In this document: piece after piece, positions 45,626 to 55,006 of the stretch
Position numbering within the stretch: the stretch's first letter is position 1
How the letters are laid out: each line of letters opens with the position of its first letter
Assembly: GCA_016721425.1 (NCBI GenBank)
Contig: JADKID010000043.1
Span: forward strand, 186,001 to 250,000
From: Bryobacterales bacterium
Lineage (GTDB): Bacteria > Acidobacteriota > Terriglobia > Bryobacterales > Bryobacteraceae
Direction: 5' to 3'
Length of the DNA: 64,000 nt
Position numbers and translations under genes: made by a program
Notes under the pieces: generated by a model
Databases searched by the model: none
What the model saw: the letters and a program-made list of their open reading frames with translations, nothing else
Told to the model about the DNA's origin: nothing

Positions 45626-45769
45626 CTAGCGCGCCGCCAGTTTCTGCTTGCGCCAGTTCAGCAACGCTACCGCGCCGATGCCTGCCAGCACAGGCAGCGG
45701 AGGGGCGCCATTGAGCACTAGGGCAAAAAAGCCGATCATGGCCGCCACATAGAACCACATCCACTTCAT
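45626..45769 (-). CDS. 47-residue membrane protein
   Basis: A small protein with two hydrophobic segments (WMWFYVAAMIGFFALVL and LPVLAGIGAVALLNW) and a basic tail RKQKLAAR. The start at 45769 overlaps the stop of the TPR-like gene by four bases (ATGA), strongly supporting translation. It is followed four bases later by the antiporter gene and may be an accessory subunit. No family is recognised. Longer in-frame versions would extend into the upstream gene and have non-membrane composition. Confidence 0.6.
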   Translation of the reverse strand: MKWMWFYVAAMIGFFALVLNGAPPLPVLAGIGAVALLNWRKQKLAAR

Positions 45770-46299
45770 CGCAGCACCACCATCATCAGGCTGATCGCAG
45801 CCGCCGCGGCGCACAGTAGCACCGCCGGCTTTGTCAGCGGCTTCACCCACGCCGGTTTCTGTGTGCCCTCCCGCATCAGCCGCCGGATCTCCTGCAACTG
45901 TTTGCGCGCGAGCGAGATTTGCCACGCGTCGCCGGCCAATTCCAGCGCTCGGGCCGTCTCTTCTTCCGACTTGGGCAATGCCCTCAGCCTGTACAGCAGT
46001 TCAGCATACTTGAGCTGCGCCCAAAAGTTCTGCGGATCCAGAAACCGCGCCTCTTCCAGCGCATCCATGGAGGCATACGCGTCCAGGTTGACGGCATGCG
46101 CCATGCCCAGGCAGGTCTTGAGATCGGCCGACTCCGGATGCGCCGCGCACGCCGTCTCCAACTGTTGAATGATCGCCCGCAATTCAACGGGCTCCACCGT
46201 GTGCGGATCCCGCCATAGCTTGGGCAGCAGGGCGGGGAGGGAGGCGGGCGCCAGCGGCGCCCGTCCCACCAAAGGTTGAAGTGCCAACACGTCTTCCAT
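45766..46299 (-). CDS. TPR-like protein with C-terminal membrane anchor
   Basis: A 177-residue protein. Residues about 40-125 hold tetratricopeptide-like helices (LETACAAHPESADLKTCLGMAHAVNLDAY, EEARFLDPQNFWAQLKYAELLYRLRALPKSEEE). The extreme C-terminus is a single membrane helix (AVLLCAAAAAISLMMVVL), placing the repeats on one side of the membrane as a tail-anchored protein. It starts 16 bases after amtB ends, and its own stop overlaps the next start. A scaffolding role is possible; nothing more can be said. Confidence 0.65.
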   Translation of the reverse strand: MEDVLALQPLVGRAPLAPASLPALLPKLWRDPHTVEPVELRAIIQQLETACAAHPESADLKTCLGMAHAVNLDAYASMDALEEARFLDPQNFWAQLKYAELLYRLRALPKSEEETARALELAGDAWQISLARKQLQEIRRLMREGTQKPAWVKPLTKPAVLLCAAAAAISLMMVVLR

Positions 46300-46315
46300 G
46301 GTTTCTCCCCTCCTC

Positions 46316-47938
46316 CTACGACTTCAACTCGAACTCCGGATAGCCCAGAGCGCCCACTTCGGGCAGATCCAGACCCTGCAGTTCGGCCTTCGCCGCCACG
46401 CGCTGTCCGACCAAAACATCAATCAGCACGTTGGCCGCGAACGCCACGGTGAACACCACGCCAAGCAGCGTCGAGACGCCGATCAACTGGGCCACCAACT
46501 GCGACGCATCGCCATAGAACAGGCCCGTCACCGCGCCGGGGACGCCATTCCACGATCCGCCGTAGTTCGATTTGCCGTCCGCGAACAGGCCCACGGCGAT
46601 GACCCCAAACATCCCGTTCACCCCGTGAACCGAGATCGCGCCCACCGGATCGTCAATCTTCATCACGCGCTCTACGAACTCCACTGAAACGCAAACCAGT
46701 ACGCCGGCGATCAGGCCGATGATCACGCTGCCCACCGGATTGACGAAGCCGCAGGGCGCCGTGATGGCTACCAGGCCCGCCAACAGGCCGTTGCCGGACA
46801 TGGACGAGTCCGGCTTGCCGTAACGCAGCCACATGTAGAACATCGAAGTAAACGCCCCGCCCATGCCGGCCAGCATCGTGTTGACCGCCACGCTGCCGAT
46901 CCGCAGATTGCCGCTGCCCGATGCGCCCAGCGTGGAGCCAGGATTGAAGCCAAACCAGCCGAAGGCGAGAATGAAGCAGCCTGTCAGCACCAGCACGATG
47001 TCATGGCCCGGCATGGCATGCGGCCGGCCGTTGCGATCGAACTTGCCGATGCGCGGCCCGACGATGATCGCCAGCGCCAGGGCCGTCAGCCCGCCCACGC
47101 TATGCACTACGCCGGAACCGGCGAAATCGGCATAGCCGTGACCCAGGCCGAAGTTGGCGCCCAAGTTGGCCAGCCAGCCGCCGCCCCAAGCCCAGTTGGC
47201 GAACACCGGATAGATGAACGCGCCGAGAACGAAGCTCGAAACCAGAAATGCGGCAAACTTCCAGCGTTCCGCCGCTGAACCGGTGACGATGGTCAGGGCC
47301 GTATCCATGAAGACCATTTGGAACAGAAAGATCACCATCACGGTCACGTCGTATGTGCCGTTGTGCATCAGGAAGTAGCCGTTCTGGCCGAACAGTCCGA
47401 ACGTCTTTCCAAACAGGCTGACCGTGAATTCAGAGTTGAGTACTGGTGAGCCGCCCAGGTTGCCTACCGCGCCCACTCCGCCCATCTGAAGGGCGAAGCC
47501 GATCATCCAGAAGGCCAACATGCCCACCGCATACACCATGAAGTTCATCATCATGGTGTGGTTGGCGTTCTTGGCGCGGCATAGGCCCGTCTCCACGACG
47601 GCGAACCCGGCCTGCATGAACATCACCAGGAACCCGGCGATCAGGGTCCAAACGAAGTTGATCGCGATCTTGTTCTGGCCCACCTGGTTGGCCAGGTCGC
47701 CGATGGTCAGGCCCTTTTTCGCGTCCGATACGGCCACATCAGAGACTGTTCCGGTCAAGGCGCCATCCGGATCGCCCTTGGCGCGCAATTCGGGCTTGGG
47801 CGCCTCGATGCCCTTGAGGTCGGCATCGGTGATGGCTACCGGTGCTGGCGGAGGCGTGGCCGGGGCGGCAGCGGGATCTGCGGCCTGTCCCCACAGGGCG
47901 GCGGTCAGCAGGATTACAGGGATTAGTCGTTTCAGCAT
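46316..47938 (-). CDS. amtB: Ammonium transporter
   Basis: A 540-residue Amt/Rh channel. It has a signal peptide (ending WGQAADP) and an N-terminal linker rich in Ala/Pro up to about residue 75, longer than in E. coli AmtB. Family marks are FVMFMQAGFAVVETGLCRAKN, VFMDTALTIVTGSAAERW, GSGVVHSVGGLTALALA (first pore histidine), GWFGFNPGSTLG and AISVHGVNGMFGVIAVGLF (second pore histidine). The usual partner glnK is not beside it. It lies seven bases after a small membrane protein gene in a long minus-strand cluster. Confidence 0.93.
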   Translation of the reverse strand: MLKRLIPVILLTAALWGQAADPAAAPATPPPAPVAITDADLKGIEAPKPELRAKGDPDGALTGTVSDVAVSDAKKGLTIGDLANQVGQNKIAINFVWTLIAGFLVMFMQAGFAVVETGLCRAKNANHTMMMNFMVYAVGMLAFWMIGFALQMGGVGAVGNLGGSPVLNSEFTVSLFGKTFGLFGQNGYFLMHNGTYDVTVMVIFLFQMVFMDTALTIVTGSAAERWKFAAFLVSSFVLGAFIYPVFANWAWGGGWLANLGANFGLGHGYADFAGSGVVHSVGGLTALALAIIVGPRIGKFDRNGRPHAMPGHDIVLVLTGCFILAFGWFGFNPGSTLGASGSGNLRIGSVAVNTMLAGMGGAFTSMFYMWLRYGKPDSSMSGNGLLAGLVAITAPCGFVNPVGSVIIGLIAGVLVCVSVEFVERVMKIDDPVGAISVHGVNGMFGVIAVGLFADGKSNYGGSWNGVPGAVTGLFYGDASQLVAQLIGVSTLLGVVFTVAFAANVLIDVLVGQRVAAKAELQGLDLPEVGALGYPEFELKS

Positions 47939-47945
47939 ATGCCCA

Positions 47946-48131
47946 TTACCTCTTCCAAATCGCGTTCTTCAGATAGGCGCGGTTGACCACGCCGACAATG
48001 CCGATGAGGCTCAGCGCAATGCCGGCCAACACCATGGCCATGCGCGTCCCCACCGAGGTGGTCAGCGAAAGGCTGAAAAGGCTGAGCAGGAAGCCCAGGA
48101 ACGTGATCACTAGTCCAATTGCGACAGTCAT
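47946..48131 (-). CDS. Small two-helix membrane protein upstream of amtB
   Basis: A 61-residue protein with two hydrophobic segments (VAIGLVITFLGFLLSLFSLSL and AMVLAGIALSLIGIVGVV) and a short basic tail ending IWKR. It lies seven bases before amtB and 19 bases after another small membrane protein gene, both on the same strand. It resembles small uncharacterised membrane proteins often next to ammonium transporter genes in Acidobacteriota, but this is from memory and unverified. Function is unknown. Confidence 0.65.
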   Translation of the reverse strand: MTVAIGLVITFLGFLLSLFSLSLTTSVGTRMAMVLAGIALSLIGIVGVVNRAYLKNAIWKR

Positions 48132-48150
48132 TCTGGTTCGTGCGTCCTTT

Positions 48151-48330
48151 CTAGCCTTCCAGGTGCTCGAGCGGTTTCGCTTTCAGGAATAGGGCGATGG
48201 AGGCGCCCAGAAGGACGAGCCCCACGATCATTAGCAACGCGTTGCCGCCCGAGAACAAGGCAGCCCCGATCACGGCAAACGAGATAAGAAACACAAGGAA
48301 CGCAAGCGCCTGTGTAGGATTGGCACCCAT
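48151..48330 (-). CDS. 59-residue membrane protein, first gene of amtB cluster
   Basis: A small frame beginning MGANPTQALAF with a GGAGG about nine bases before the ATG, a good ribosome-binding site. It has two hydrophobic segments (FLVFLISFAVIGAALF and ALLMIVGLVLLGASIALFL) and ends KAKPLEHLEG. It has the same two-helix plan as the next gene. It heads a co-directional series of eight genes ending at 44047. No function can be given. Confidence 0.6.
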   Translation of the reverse strand: MGANPTQALAFLVFLISFAVIGAALFSGGNALLMIVGLVLLGASIALFLKAKPLEHLEG

Positions 48331-48412
48331 TGGGTAAACCTCCGGCTGTGGATGTGGATGGAGACGGGTGGCCCGGGAAGCGAGCCGGAAAGCGGGACGG
48401 GGCTCTGGGACG

Positions 48413-48428
48413 GCGGCCTCTGGGCCGC
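48413..48428. repeat. Short GC-rich hairpin in intergenic space
   Basis: GCGGCC, a four-base loop TCTG, then GGCCGC, between the HD-domain gene and the amtB cluster. On the plus strand it is followed by TTGGTTATTT, but no plus-strand gene ends here. On the minus strand, the direction of the flanking genes, there is no T-tract. It could weakly help end transcription of the HD gene; evidence is poor. Confidence 0.3.
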
Positions 48429-48468
48429 TTGGTTATTTAGTTTAGGGAAGCCCGGTCTTCATTGCCAA

Positions 48469-49077
48469 TCAAAAATTTGAATTGCCTTCATCGGGTCCGC
48501 CCACGTTGCCCAGCAGGCCCAATTCGCCGGCCCGCGCCTGCATCGCGCGGATGCAGAAGTCGATGTGGACGTCCAGATCCACGCCCATCTCCAGCGCGCC
48601 ATTGACGATGTCCTCGCGGTTCACCGCGCGCGCGAAAGCCTTGTCCTTCATCTTCTTACGGACAGACTTCACTTCCACCTCGAGAATCGACCTCGACGGC
48701 TTGACGTAGCTGATTGCGGTCAGAAATCCGGCCAGTTCGTCACAGCCGAACAGAGTCTTTTCCAGCAAGCTCTCCCGTGGCACGCCGGAGTAGCTGGCGT
48801 GGGAAAGGATGGCTCGCCGGATCTCGGCCGATACGCCGCGCGCCTCCAGGATCGCCTCGCCCTTCATGGGATGGTCCGGCGCCTGCGGATGGATCTCCCA
48901 GTCGAAGTCATGCAGCAGCGCCGTCACGGTCCAGGCCTCCGCATCCAGGTCCACGCCCTCGGCGGCAAACCTGGCGGCATAGGCGGAAACACACGTCTCC
49001 ACCGCCAGCGAATGGCGCCGCAGCGCGTCGCTCTGGATGAACTCGCAGACGATAGACCAGGCCTCTGTTCGCGTCAT
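48469..49077 (-). CDS. HD-domain metal-dependent phosphohydrolase
   Basis: About 202 residues from ATG 49077 (a start at 49098 would add seven). The HD fold shows LRRHSLAVETCV with the first histidine, VTALLHDFDWEIHP with the HD pair, HPMKGEAIL and AILSHASYSGVP. It resembles single-domain HDIG proteins of bacterial nucleotide or hydrolase function. It is followed on the minus strand by about 140 bases without a gene, and its promoter side faces tRNA-Ala. The substrate is unknown. Confidence 0.82.
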   Translation of the reverse strand: MTRTEAWSIVCEFIQSDALRRHSLAVETCVSAYAARFAAEGVDLDAEAWTVTALLHDFDWEIHPQAPDHPMKGEAILEARGVSAEIRRAILSHASYSGVPRESLLEKTLFGCDELAGFLTAISYVKPSRSILEVEVKSVRKKMKDKAFARAVNREDIVNGALEMGVDLDVHIDFCIRAMQARAGELGLLGNVGGPDEGNSNF

Positions 49078-49144
49078 AACTTTCTCGCATCGTATCACCC
49101 CGCCGGGAGAGCGCGTGTGTTATATTGGGTTTGTCCCGCCGAAC

Positions 49145-49220
49145 GGGCCTGTGGCGCAGTTGGGAGCGCGCTTCCATGGCATGGAAGAGGTCGTGAGTTC
49201 GAATCTCACCAGGTCCACCA
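49145..49220 (+). tRNA. tRNA-Ala (anticodon GGC)
   Basis: A 76-base tRNA with encoded CCA. The acceptor arms GGGCCTG and CAGGTCC pair (one G-T). The anticodon stem CTTCC/GGAAG encloses the loop ATGGCAT, giving anticodon GGC, which reads alanine codon GCC. The T-arm is GTGAG TTCGAAT CTCAC. It is transcribed alone on the plus strand between the HD gene and a lipoprotein gene on the opposite strand. Confidence 0.95.
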
Positions 49221-49240
49221 ACCCCCTTCAACCTAGCCGC

Positions 49241-49648
49241 CTATTTTGCGTCCGTCGGCTTGGCCGATGCCTTCAGCTTGGCCAGCGACTCGTTCACCCG
49301 CTTGGTGAAGTCGCCTGCATCGTTGTGCTCAAAGCCGCTGTAGCTCGATTCCACCTGCATCTCACAGCCCGTGCCCCTTGTGCTAAGCGAGACCGTGCTG
49401 GGCCGCTGCCGAAGGGCGCCGGTAATGGTGACGTGTGCCGAGTGCTTCACCGAGAAGGATGTCGTCATTCGCGCTTCGTCGGTTAGCTTCACGGAGTACT
49501 TCTCCGAATTCCCGAGGGTGTCTTTCACTGCGGCCCACACCTCGCTGCACGCGTTGGGGTAGCTATTCCTGTGCGTCTTACCGAGCGCCGGCCATGTGCA
49601 CGCCGACAATGCGGCCAGTAGTCCACAGATGAGTTTTGTTGCAGCCAT
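49241..49648 (-). CDS. Small exported lipoprotein-like protein, function unknown
   Basis: A 135-residue protein starting at ATG 49648 (MAATKLICGLLAALSACTW); the N-terminus is a signal peptide with a possible lipobox LSAC. The mature part has SEVWAAVKDTLG and VTITGALRQRPSTVSLS. This pattern of an alpha-beta domain with two cysteines recalls proteins annotated DUF3568-like, but the match is weak. It is convergent with tRNA-Ala. Function is unknown. Confidence 0.6.
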   Translation of the reverse strand: MAATKLICGLLAALSACTWPALGKTHRNSYPNACSEVWAAVKDTLGNSEKYSVKLTDEARMTTSFSVKHSAHVTITGALRQRPSTVSLSTRGTGCEMQVESSYSGFEHNDAGDFTKRVNESLAKLKASAKPTDAK

Positions 49649-49908
49649 TGCCTTTCTCCAAACTGGACCCAGACTCCGGGGCTTGCCCACACAGAGCCTA
49701 GTCCCCAATCCACCCGGAGTCAATGGATCGTGTTTGGAATGTCCGGCGGGTTCATGGCTCGCCCCACGGTACTTTTTACCGTCCGCCCCCTCCCAGCCAG
49801 TAAACCATACCCGTCTGCCTGGCCTTCAGAATTGAAACTGGATTGATAACGAACCACTTATCCCTTTGGCCCCCAGTGTGCTAAACGAAGCCCAGGAGCT
49901 AAGATCCC

Positions 49909-50820
49909 ATGTTTGACGATGACGAAAACGATGATATGACTGTCACACCGAAGCCGCAGACTCAATCCGCCCTCCCTTGGTGGACAGCTGCGATCGGAGC
50001 GGGTGTCTTCATTCTCGGGGGCCTCACCTATTTCCAGAGCGCCGAGGTGCAGTCGCTTCGCCAGGACGTCACCCAGCTCGGACTCAACCAGGCGAAGGAA
50101 AACGCCGCGTTACGGGCCATCTTCGCCAAATCCGATCAGGAGCTCCAGGGCGTCCTCCGCGAGTTCCGCACAGAGCTCGCCTCCACTCGCCAGCAAACCA
50201 CGGAAGGCATGAACAAGGCGCAAGTCGCTGCCGCCCGTCGCGCCGAACTGATCGCCAGCCAGATCGAAGTGCGGCAGAAAGAGCGCAGCCAGCAGTTCAC
50301 CGAGGAACTGGCCAAGGTACGCGAATCACACGACGACGCCTCCAATAAAATCAACTCGATCACTACCGAGGTCGGCGCCGTGAAAACCGAGCTGGAAACC
50401 ACGCGCTCCAACATTCAGGAAACTCGCAACGACCTCCAGCGCGTGCGCGGCGACATGGGCATGATGAGCGGCCTGGTGGCCACCAATTCCAAGGAGATCC
50501 AGATTCTTCGCGAGCTGGGTGACCGCGACATCTTCGAGTTCACGCTCATGAAGAGCGCCGGACTCCAGCAGGTCGGCGATGTCCGCCTGCTGCTCAAAAA
50601 GGCCGATACGGGCCGCAATCGGTACACTCTGGAGCTTCTCTCCGACGACAAGCGCGTGGAGAAGAAAGACAAGAGTCTCAATGAGCCGGTACAGTTCTAC
50701 ACCAGTTCGCGGGCGTCCAAACAACCCTACGAGCTCGTTGTCAACGAAGTCAGGAAGAACGCCATCGTGGGTTACCTGGCTCGTCCGAAACTCGTCCTCG
50801 CCCAGAGTCGGGCTAAGTAG
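49909..50820 (+). CDS. Membrane-anchored coiled-coil protein
   Basis: A 303-residue protein. A short acidic cytoplasmic N-terminus (DDDENDD) is followed by one membrane segment at residues about 24-42 (WWTAAIGAGVFILGGLTYF). A long coiled coil covers about 45-200, with heptad segments such as LRQDVTQLGLNQAKENAALRA and INSITTEVGAVKTELETTRS. A small beta-rich C-terminal domain follows (RYTLELLSDDKRVEKKD, PYELVVNEVRKNAIVGYL). The function is not recognised. AGGAG lies about 12 bases upstream, and a strong terminator follows about 220 bases after the stop. Confidence 0.75.
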   Translation: MFDDDENDDMTVTPKPQTQSALPWWTAAIGAGVFILGGLTYFQSAEVQSLRQDVTQLGLNQAKENAALRAIFAKSDQELQGVLREFRTELASTRQQTTEGMNKAQVAAARRAELIASQIEVRQKERSQQFTEELAKVRESHDDASNKINSITTEVGAVKTELETTRSNIQETRNDLQRVRGDMGMMSGLVATNSKEIQILRELGDRDIFEFTLMKSAGLQQVGDVRLLLKKADTGRNRYTLELLSDDKRVEKKDKSLNEPVQFYTSSRASKQPYELVVNEVRKNAIVGYLARPKLVLAQSRAK

Positions 50821-50863
50821 GACGGCAGATTTTTACGAGTTTGGTGTGTTGGCTTGGGCGTTT

Positions 50864-50896
50864 CCGGCAGCGGTCCTGGACCAAGTCCGCTGCCGG
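50864..50896. repeat. Ten-base inverted repeat after the coiled-coil gene
   Basis: CCGGCAGCGG and CCGCTGCCGG form a perfect 10-base stem with a 13-base loop. It has no T-tract, so it is not a standard terminator. It lies 44 bases after the stop codon in a 263-base gap and may stabilise the transcript end. Role uncertain. Confidence 0.5.
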
Positions 50897-51038
50897 CAAA
50901 GCCAGCGCGCCAATTAACGGGGATGAAGCGAATCCGAATCCACGCCGGGTCAGGGTGAATGTCCGGCGCGGCAGCTCCTCACTACAAGCTGACTGGATTC
51001 CGCTTCCATTACCAGGGTGATTCTCCTCCCACCCTCCC

Positions 51039-51074
51039 AGCGAGGTGGCCCGCCCGGGCCGCCTCGCTTTTTTT
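51039..51074 (+). terminator. Rho-independent terminator
   Basis: AGCGAGG, one unpaired T, GGCCC, loop GCCC, GGGCC, one unpaired G, CCTCGCT, followed by a run of T (51068-51074). This is a strong plus-strand terminator. It would end transcripts of the coiled-coil gene at 49909-50820. Because the hairpin is symmetrical it could also affect the minus-strand lipoprotein gene ending at 51084, but there it lacks a T-tract. Confidence 0.85.
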
Positions 51075-51083
51075 GTCTAGTTC

Positions 51084-51716
51084 CTAGTTGCGAACCCCCG
51101 ACAAGTCCCGCGCCAGCAGATCCGCCCGCCGTGCCAGTTGCAGCGCCGTCGATATGTCCCTCGTCTTCGCCTCTTCCGCCTGCCGGATGAACGTCCTGAT
51201 GCGGTTCGCCGTCTCGCTCTGCCTGCGGTTCAATGCGCGCTGCGAATAAGTGGTCAGTACGGTCCGCGCCCGGTCCAGGCTCTGTTCAATCTCTCGCTGC
51301 ATCTCTCCCCGGCGCTGATCCGGGATCACCTCCGCCAGTTGCGGCGGCGGAGCCACCGGCGTCTCCGGGGCAATTTCCTGCGGCGCTGGATCCGACGGCG
51401 GAGCCGTGACGGGCGGCGCCGGCGCCGGTATGGGCCTCTTAGCCACGGGCTTCGGCTGCGCTTTGGCGGGCTTCTTCTCCGGCCTTGGTTGGAGCTCCGG
51501 CCGGATGACAATCACCTCCGGCGGACGGGGCGGCGGTTCCACCTGGAGCGGTGTCGTCGCCTCCGGCGGCAGATCCACCGGCGGCGGCGTGAGCGTCGGC
51601 TCAATCCGTGGCGGATTCAGCGGCGGCAGCGGCTTCGGGGCCCGCTTCTTGAACGACCAGCAGCCGCCCATACCGGTCGAGAGGAGTACCAGCAGAATGG
51701 CGCCCGCCATCCTCAT
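51084..51716 (-). CDS. Proline-rich lipoprotein
   Basis: A 210-residue protein with a lipoprotein-type signal peptide (LLVLLSTGMGGC, possible lipidated Cys19). A proline-rich, low-complexity stretch spans residues about 25-125 (PPRIEPTLTPPPVDLPPEA and many PAPAPP units), likely spanning the cell envelope. The C-terminal 80 residues are helical (REIEQSLDRARTVLTTYSQRALN, LARRADLLARDLSG). It overlaps the histidine kinase stop by four bases (ATGA), so it is the third gene of the two-component operon. It may be an envelope component sensed or regulated by that system; this is inference. Confidence 0.75.
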   Translation of the reverse strand: MRMAGAILLVLLSTGMGGCWSFKKRAPKPLPPLNPPRIEPTLTPPPVDLPPEATTPLQVEPPPRPPEVIVIRPELQPRPEKKPAKAQPKPVAKRPIPAPAPPVTAPPSDPAPQEIAPETPVAPPPQLAEVIPDQRRGEMQREIEQSLDRARTVLTTYSQRALNRRQSETANRIRTFIRQAEEAKTRDISTALQLARRADLLARDLSGVRN

Positions 51717-53286
51717 GCCGCCACCTCGTTAGCCATCAGGGGCAGCACGATCCGGAACGTCGAGCCTCGCCCCGGCTCGCTCTCGATTTCGATTGCGCCG
51801 CCATGCAACTGGATGGCTCTAAACGTCATGGCAAGTCCGATCCCGGTACCCTGGGGTTTCGTCGTGAAATACAGTTGAAAAATCTTCTCCCGCAGCTCCG
51901 GCGAGATCCCTATTCCAGTATCCACGATTCTCACTTCACAGCCTCCCTCTCCGTCGCTCACCCCAAATTCGTAGCTGAGCGTCCCGCCGCTGTCCATCGC
52001 TTCAATCGCATTCACTGCAACATTGACGAACGCCTGTCTCAACAAACTCGCGTCCGCGTTCACGTAGAGCGGCGCCGCCGGCTGGTTCAGCACTGTGCGG
52101 ATGTTCTTCCGCTCCGCTTCCGGCTCCAGGAAATGGGCGATTCCGCCGATCAGCCTGCCCAGGTCCACTCGTTCCATCGCCAGGTCGACCGGCCGGTTGA
52201 AATCCAGAAATGTGCGCACCACCCGGTCCAGCCGGGTCACTTCCTGCGACAGGATCGTGATTTCGGCCGCCGCGCCCGGCACTTCCTTGTCTACCATGGA
52301 GCTCAGCAGTTCCAGCCGCAGTGCGATGGAGTTCAGCGGATTCTTGATCTCGTGCGCCACCCGCGCCGTCAGGCTGTTGATTGCGGTCAGCCGGCGCGAA
52401 AGCGCAAACTGGCTCTCAATCTGCTTCCTGGCCTCTGCGTCCAGCTTGCTCATCGCCTCATCCAGGCTGGTTCTCAGTTGCGTGGCATCGTGCCGCGCGT
52501 CTCGGAAGCGCTCTCCCAACAGGCTCAGTTTAGACTCGATAATCGCCATCTCCCGCGTGGCCGCGGCACTCCCCCGGCGTGGCTCCGGCGCCTGCCCGCT
52601 CACAATCCCATCGATCAGATGGTTCACCTGATCCAAAGGGCGCAGCGCCAGTTGCGACACCCCGTAGGCGAAGAAGATGGCCGCCGGCAACCCCAACAGT
52701 GCTACCCAGACGATGCCCAGGTATTCCGGCCGCATTGCGTCTCTGAGAAGCAGCGGGGAAGAGAGAATCTGGATCATGAACACCGAGCCGGGCTGCCCTG
52801 CGAATCCGATCGGGGTGCGTGTTTCGTAGTCGTCCCGTCCCTGCAAAACGGCCGCGATCCGGCCCGCAAAGCGCGAAAAGCGCACTGCTCTCAAGTCCGG
52901 GCGAGGCCACAGGATGTCGCCCACGCGCGCCGGATTGGAGGACGCTAACACACGCCCGTCCTCCGCCGCGACGCTGATCTCGATGATCGCCCGCGATTGC
53001 GCCATGGTCTGCTCCAGCAGCGCCGCCAGGTCTCCGTCCTCTTTCACGAACGTGCTCCACAACCGCTTGGTGGCGTACAACCCCTCCGGTGGCCGCGGCA
53101 ACGCCGCCGTCCGCTCTCCGATTCGCCGCACCATGAAAGACTTGATCTGCTGGCCCGCCACCTCGGATCGCTCCAGTGACGATTCCAGCCACGTGCCTAC
53201 CAGGTTGTCCACCAGGATCGTCAGCATCGCAACCACAACGATGGCTACCATTGCCAGCGTCATGGTCAGGATGCGGGCGCGCAGCG

Positions 53287-53290
<4 letters not shown>
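51713..53290 (-). CDS. Membrane sensor histidine kinase
   Basis: A 525-residue kinase. It has an N-terminal membrane helix (MTLAMVAIVVVAMLTILVD) and a periplasmic sensing region with a second membrane segment near residue 200 (WVALLGLPAAIFFAYGVS). A HAMP-like stretch (LRPLDQVNHLIDGI) is followed by the HisKA domain with the phospho-histidine in VAHEIKNPLNSIAL and an ATPase domain (DTGIGISPELREKIFQLYF, GTGIGLAMTFRAIQLHG). It would phosphorylate the NtrC-type regulator that precedes it. It overlaps both neighbours by four bases. Confidence 0.9.
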
Positions 53291-54666
<1,376 letters not shown>

Positions 54667-54760
54667 CTAGGGTTTTGCGAATGCACCCCGCATCCGCGTT
54701 TCCTACAATTATAAGCTCTCCGGCTGCCACGGCTCCGGCGAAGCCGCTACAATGTCTCAC

Positions 54761-54855
54761 GGAAGGTGATTGGGGCTGGTGTCCCGCTTGGTCTTCAAAA
54801 CCAATGTGCGGCTCTCTGAGTCGCAGGTGTGTTCGATTCGCACCACCTTCCGCCA
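54761..54855 (+). tRNA. selC: tRNA-Sec (selenocysteine, anticodon TCA)
   Basis: A 95-base tRNA with encoded CCA. It has an 8-base acceptor stem (GGAAGGTG with CACCTTCC), longer than normal. The anticodon stem TTGGT/ACCAA encloses a loop with anticodon TCA. There is a long variable arm (TGCGGCTCTCTGAGTCGCA) and a T-arm with TTCGATT. These are the hallmarks of bacterial selC, which reads UGA as selenocysteine. No selA, selB or selD gene is nearby. Confidence 0.93.
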
Positions 54856-55006
54856 GTCTTACACTTTCGTGAAGTTCGCGGGGTGGGGGTGGTAACTGGC
54901 CGCCAGTCTTGGTAAACTCCCTTCCAGTAGGTCTTTGGGACTGGTACGTCTGCTTCTTCGAACGCACGGGCTAGTCTTGTCTATTAAAACTCAGGAGAAT
55001 TGAAAT

